A stretch of 7,012 nucleotides of DNA, from the NCBI GenBank assembly GCA_021204605.1, contig JAJPZD010000071.1:1-7012 (forward strand), written 5' to 3'. The notes beneath the pieces are model-generated. The model searched no databases. It was given only the letters and a program-made list of their open reading frames with translations, and was not told the DNA's origin. Positions 5,431 to 7,012 of the stretch are shown here, piece by piece; position 1 is the first letter of the stretch; each line of letters starts with the position of its first letter. The translations under genes and the position numbers were made by a program. The stretch is from Prevotella sp. (GTDB lineage: Bacteria; Bacteroidota; Bacteroidia; Bacteroidales; Bacteroidaceae).

Positions 5431-6963
5431 TTATTTTAAGGCCTTGAGGAATTGAATGACTTTGGTGTTTTCTTTGGTATTCTTCAAAGCATCAATGCGT
5501 TTTTCGGCATTGTCTAAGTCGGGCAGGGCAGAGACTTGACGCTCATAACAACTGATGAGATTTTTTGCAGAAGCAGGAGTGAGTCTGTTTTGAGATTCCG
5601 CTAAGAGGTAATATTTTACCGCAAGGGAGAAGTCCTGCGTCATGTTTTCGCCAGAAAAATATTTGTCACCAAGTTTGCATTGTGCATAAGCTACGCCACC
5701 ATCGGCAGCATTATTGAGCAGTTCAATTGCTTTTGCATTATCTTTTGTCACGCCTTCACCTTTCTCATAAAGAGATGAGAGATAATAGCATGCAGCAAAA
5801 CTGCCGTTCTTCACTGCCTTTTCAAACGTACTTGCTGCTTTCTTAGAGTTTCTCTTTTCATAGTTCTTGTTTGCATAGCATACGGCGAGCATTGTAAGAC
5901 CTTCCACGTTTTTCACCTTTTTGAAGGATTTAATCGCCTCGCTGTAGTCTTTGTCAACGAAATAACTCTTCATCCCAATTATGTAATTGTAGAAATCCTC
6001 GCCTTGGCCATCGAAGATTAAGGTATTGATTTCCTTTTCGTATGCGCGTGCCGCCTCCGCTATCCACTGCATAGCGAAATAATAGTCTTGTGTCACGCCA
6101 GTACCATTGAGATAGCAAAGAGCCAAAGTGTAAGCCGCCTGGTCGTTATTTCCAGCGGATATTTTCAGGTGAGCCACTGCCTTGTCGTAATCCTGTTCCA
6201 CGCCATCGCCGTTGTAGTAGATCAATCCCAATTCACGGTGAGCAGCCACAAATCCATTGTCAGCCGCTTTTTGCAGCATTTCGATGCCCGCTTTCTTGTC
6301 TTGTGTAACTCCCATTCCTTTATACAAGAGATACCCATAATAATATATCGCCTCAGTCTTACCACTTGTCGCGGCGAGTTTGAACCATTTAGCGGCATCT
6401 GAACTCTGTTTGCTGTTGAGATATTGCAGTGCAAGTGTGAATTGCATTTCTGTGTCACCGTTTTCGGCAATCTTTTCCATGAAAGCTGTCGCCTTCTTTT
6501 CATCGCGTTTCACACCGATGCCTTTTTTATAGCACTCGTAAAGGAGCCGTGTACTGAACATGTTGCCGGTGTTGTTTACGATTTTCTCATGCTGTGGTAT
6601 GATGTCGACATTGCCTTTTTTTATCGCACTAATGTAGAGGTTGAACGCCATGGTGGAGTCTTTCTCTGTGCCATTGCCTAATTGGTAGCAAATAGCCATG
6701 TTGCCGATGGCATCGACATTGCCCTGTTGGGCGCTCTTTCCCCACAACTCAAAAGCGGTACGGTAATTTTTCTCCACGTTGGTGCCGGTATAGTACCAAA
6801 GTCCAAGTGTGTTCTGCGACAAGGCATCACCATTGTTCGCTTTTTCTATCACCTGCGCAATGCTGTCGTTCTTAACGTCATTTTTCTGTACGGCATTGCA
6901 TGACATACACCAAAACCATGTCAAAATGGCTACCAGCGTTATTGTACGAAATTTCTTTATCAT
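5431..6963 (-). CDS. Exported SEL1-repeat protein (510 aa)
   Basis: First gene of the run. An N-terminal export signal is clear: basic MIKKFR, a hydrophobic stretch to about residue 19, then CMSCNAV. Cleavage could follow A24 (signal peptidase I), or C22 could be a lipoprotein cysteine, although C19 at the -3 position is a poor lipobox. The mature part is a chain of SEL1 (TPR-like helix-turn-helix) repeats of about 36 residues, with clear copies near 46-81, 82-117, 201-237, 238-271, 386-421 and 422-457, recognisable by LG..YY.G.GV..D..KA. Copies near 136-200 are degenerate, and 305-350 is a non-SEL1 or TPR-like insert (YSEAIKSFKKVKN). SEL1 proteins are generally protein-binding scaffolds; no catalytic motif is visible. 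It is less regular than the genes that follow, and its DNA is GC-richer by eye. The start ATG directly precedes the signal peptide and has no Shine-Dalgarno. The exact role is unknown. Confidence 0.93.
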   Translation of the reverse strand: MIKKFRTITLVAILTWFWCMSCNAVQKNDVKNDSIAQVIEKANNGDALSQNTLGLWYYTGTNVEKNYRTAFELWGKSAQQGNVDAIGNMAICYQLGNGTEKDSTMAFNLYISAIKKGNVDIIPQHEKIVNNTGNMFSTRLLYECYKKGIGVKRDEKKATAFMEKIAENGDTEMQFTLALQYLNSKQSSDAAKWFKLAATSGKTEAIYYYGYLLYKGMGVTQDKKAGIEMLQKAADNGFVAAHRELGLIYYNGDGVEQDYDKAVAHLKISAGNNDQAAYTLALCYLNGTGVTQDYYFAMQWIAEAARAYEKEINTLIFDGQGEDFYNYIIGMKSYFVDKDYSEAIKSFKKVKNVEGLTMLAVCYANKNYEKRNSKKAASTFEKAVKNGSFAACYYLSSLYEKGEGVTKDNAKAIELLNNAADGGVAYAQCKLGDKYFSGENMTQDFSLAVKYYLLAESQNRLTPASAKNLISCYERQVSALPDLDNAEKRIDALKNTKENTKVIQFLKALK

Positions 6964-7012
6964 GATATAAAATTATTTTTAATCTTCAATTTTTAATTTG
7001 CAAACAGACTGG

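Noticed and set aside
6896..6901. Lipoprotein cysteine C22 in the 510-residue SEL1 protein
   Set aside because: The -3 position is cysteine rather than Leu/Val/Ile, and a signal peptidase I cut after CNA fits as well. It is kept only as an alternative in the gene entry.
6964..7012. Possible promoter upstream of the first gene (minus-strand TCTGTTTG at 7001-7008 resembling the Bacteroidota -7 box TAnnTTTG)
   Set aside because: The first conserved TA is not matched, and the -33 region lies beyond the window, so it cannot be supported.

Overview
The window looks like a stretch of chromosome from a member of the Bacteroidota, most likely Bacteroidales (Bacteroides/Prevotella-like). The reasons are a moderately AT-rich sequence, start codons preceded by A/T-rich DNA with no Shine-Dalgarno motif, and protein families typical of that order: secreted SEL1-repeat proteins, a Hanks-type kinase with the LGQGGFGITY glycine loop, and a secreted protein with the EYWVY / FEGNV motifs. 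No species can be named from the sequence alone.

All genes lie on the minus strand, so transcription runs from high to low coordinates. In that order they are: a 510-residue exported SEL1-repeat protein (6963-5431); a 383-residue SEL1 protein with nine regular repeats (5352-4201); a divergent 327-residue SEL1 protein (4150-3167); a 270-residue SEL1 protein (3143-2331); a 643-residue membrane Ser/Thr kinase (2328-397); and the first 106 codons of another exported protein (319 to the window edge). The gaps are 78, 50, 23, 2 and 77 bp. The spacing suggests one operon ending in the kinase, which starts two bases after the preceding stop. A weak hairpin at 372-386 may mark the end of that unit.

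Inferred working model: the kinase catalytic domain is cytoplasmic, one membrane segment crosses the inner membrane, and a linker carries a small SEL1-like tail into the periplasm. The four upstream products all carry export signals and so share that compartment. They could be ligands, scaffolds or modulators for the kinase's outer domain. The last gene belongs to another secreted family and may extend the same system.

The most interesting feature is inside the kinase. Residues about 313-437, between the catalytic domain and the membrane, repeat the layout of the kinase N-lobe (beta1 to beta5 with helix C) but have lost the glycine loop and the ATP-binding lysine. I read this as a cryptic, N-lobe-only pseudokinase module. 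The three middle SEL1 genes also form a mosaic paralogue set: the second and third share a signal peptide and the second and fourth share a C-terminus.
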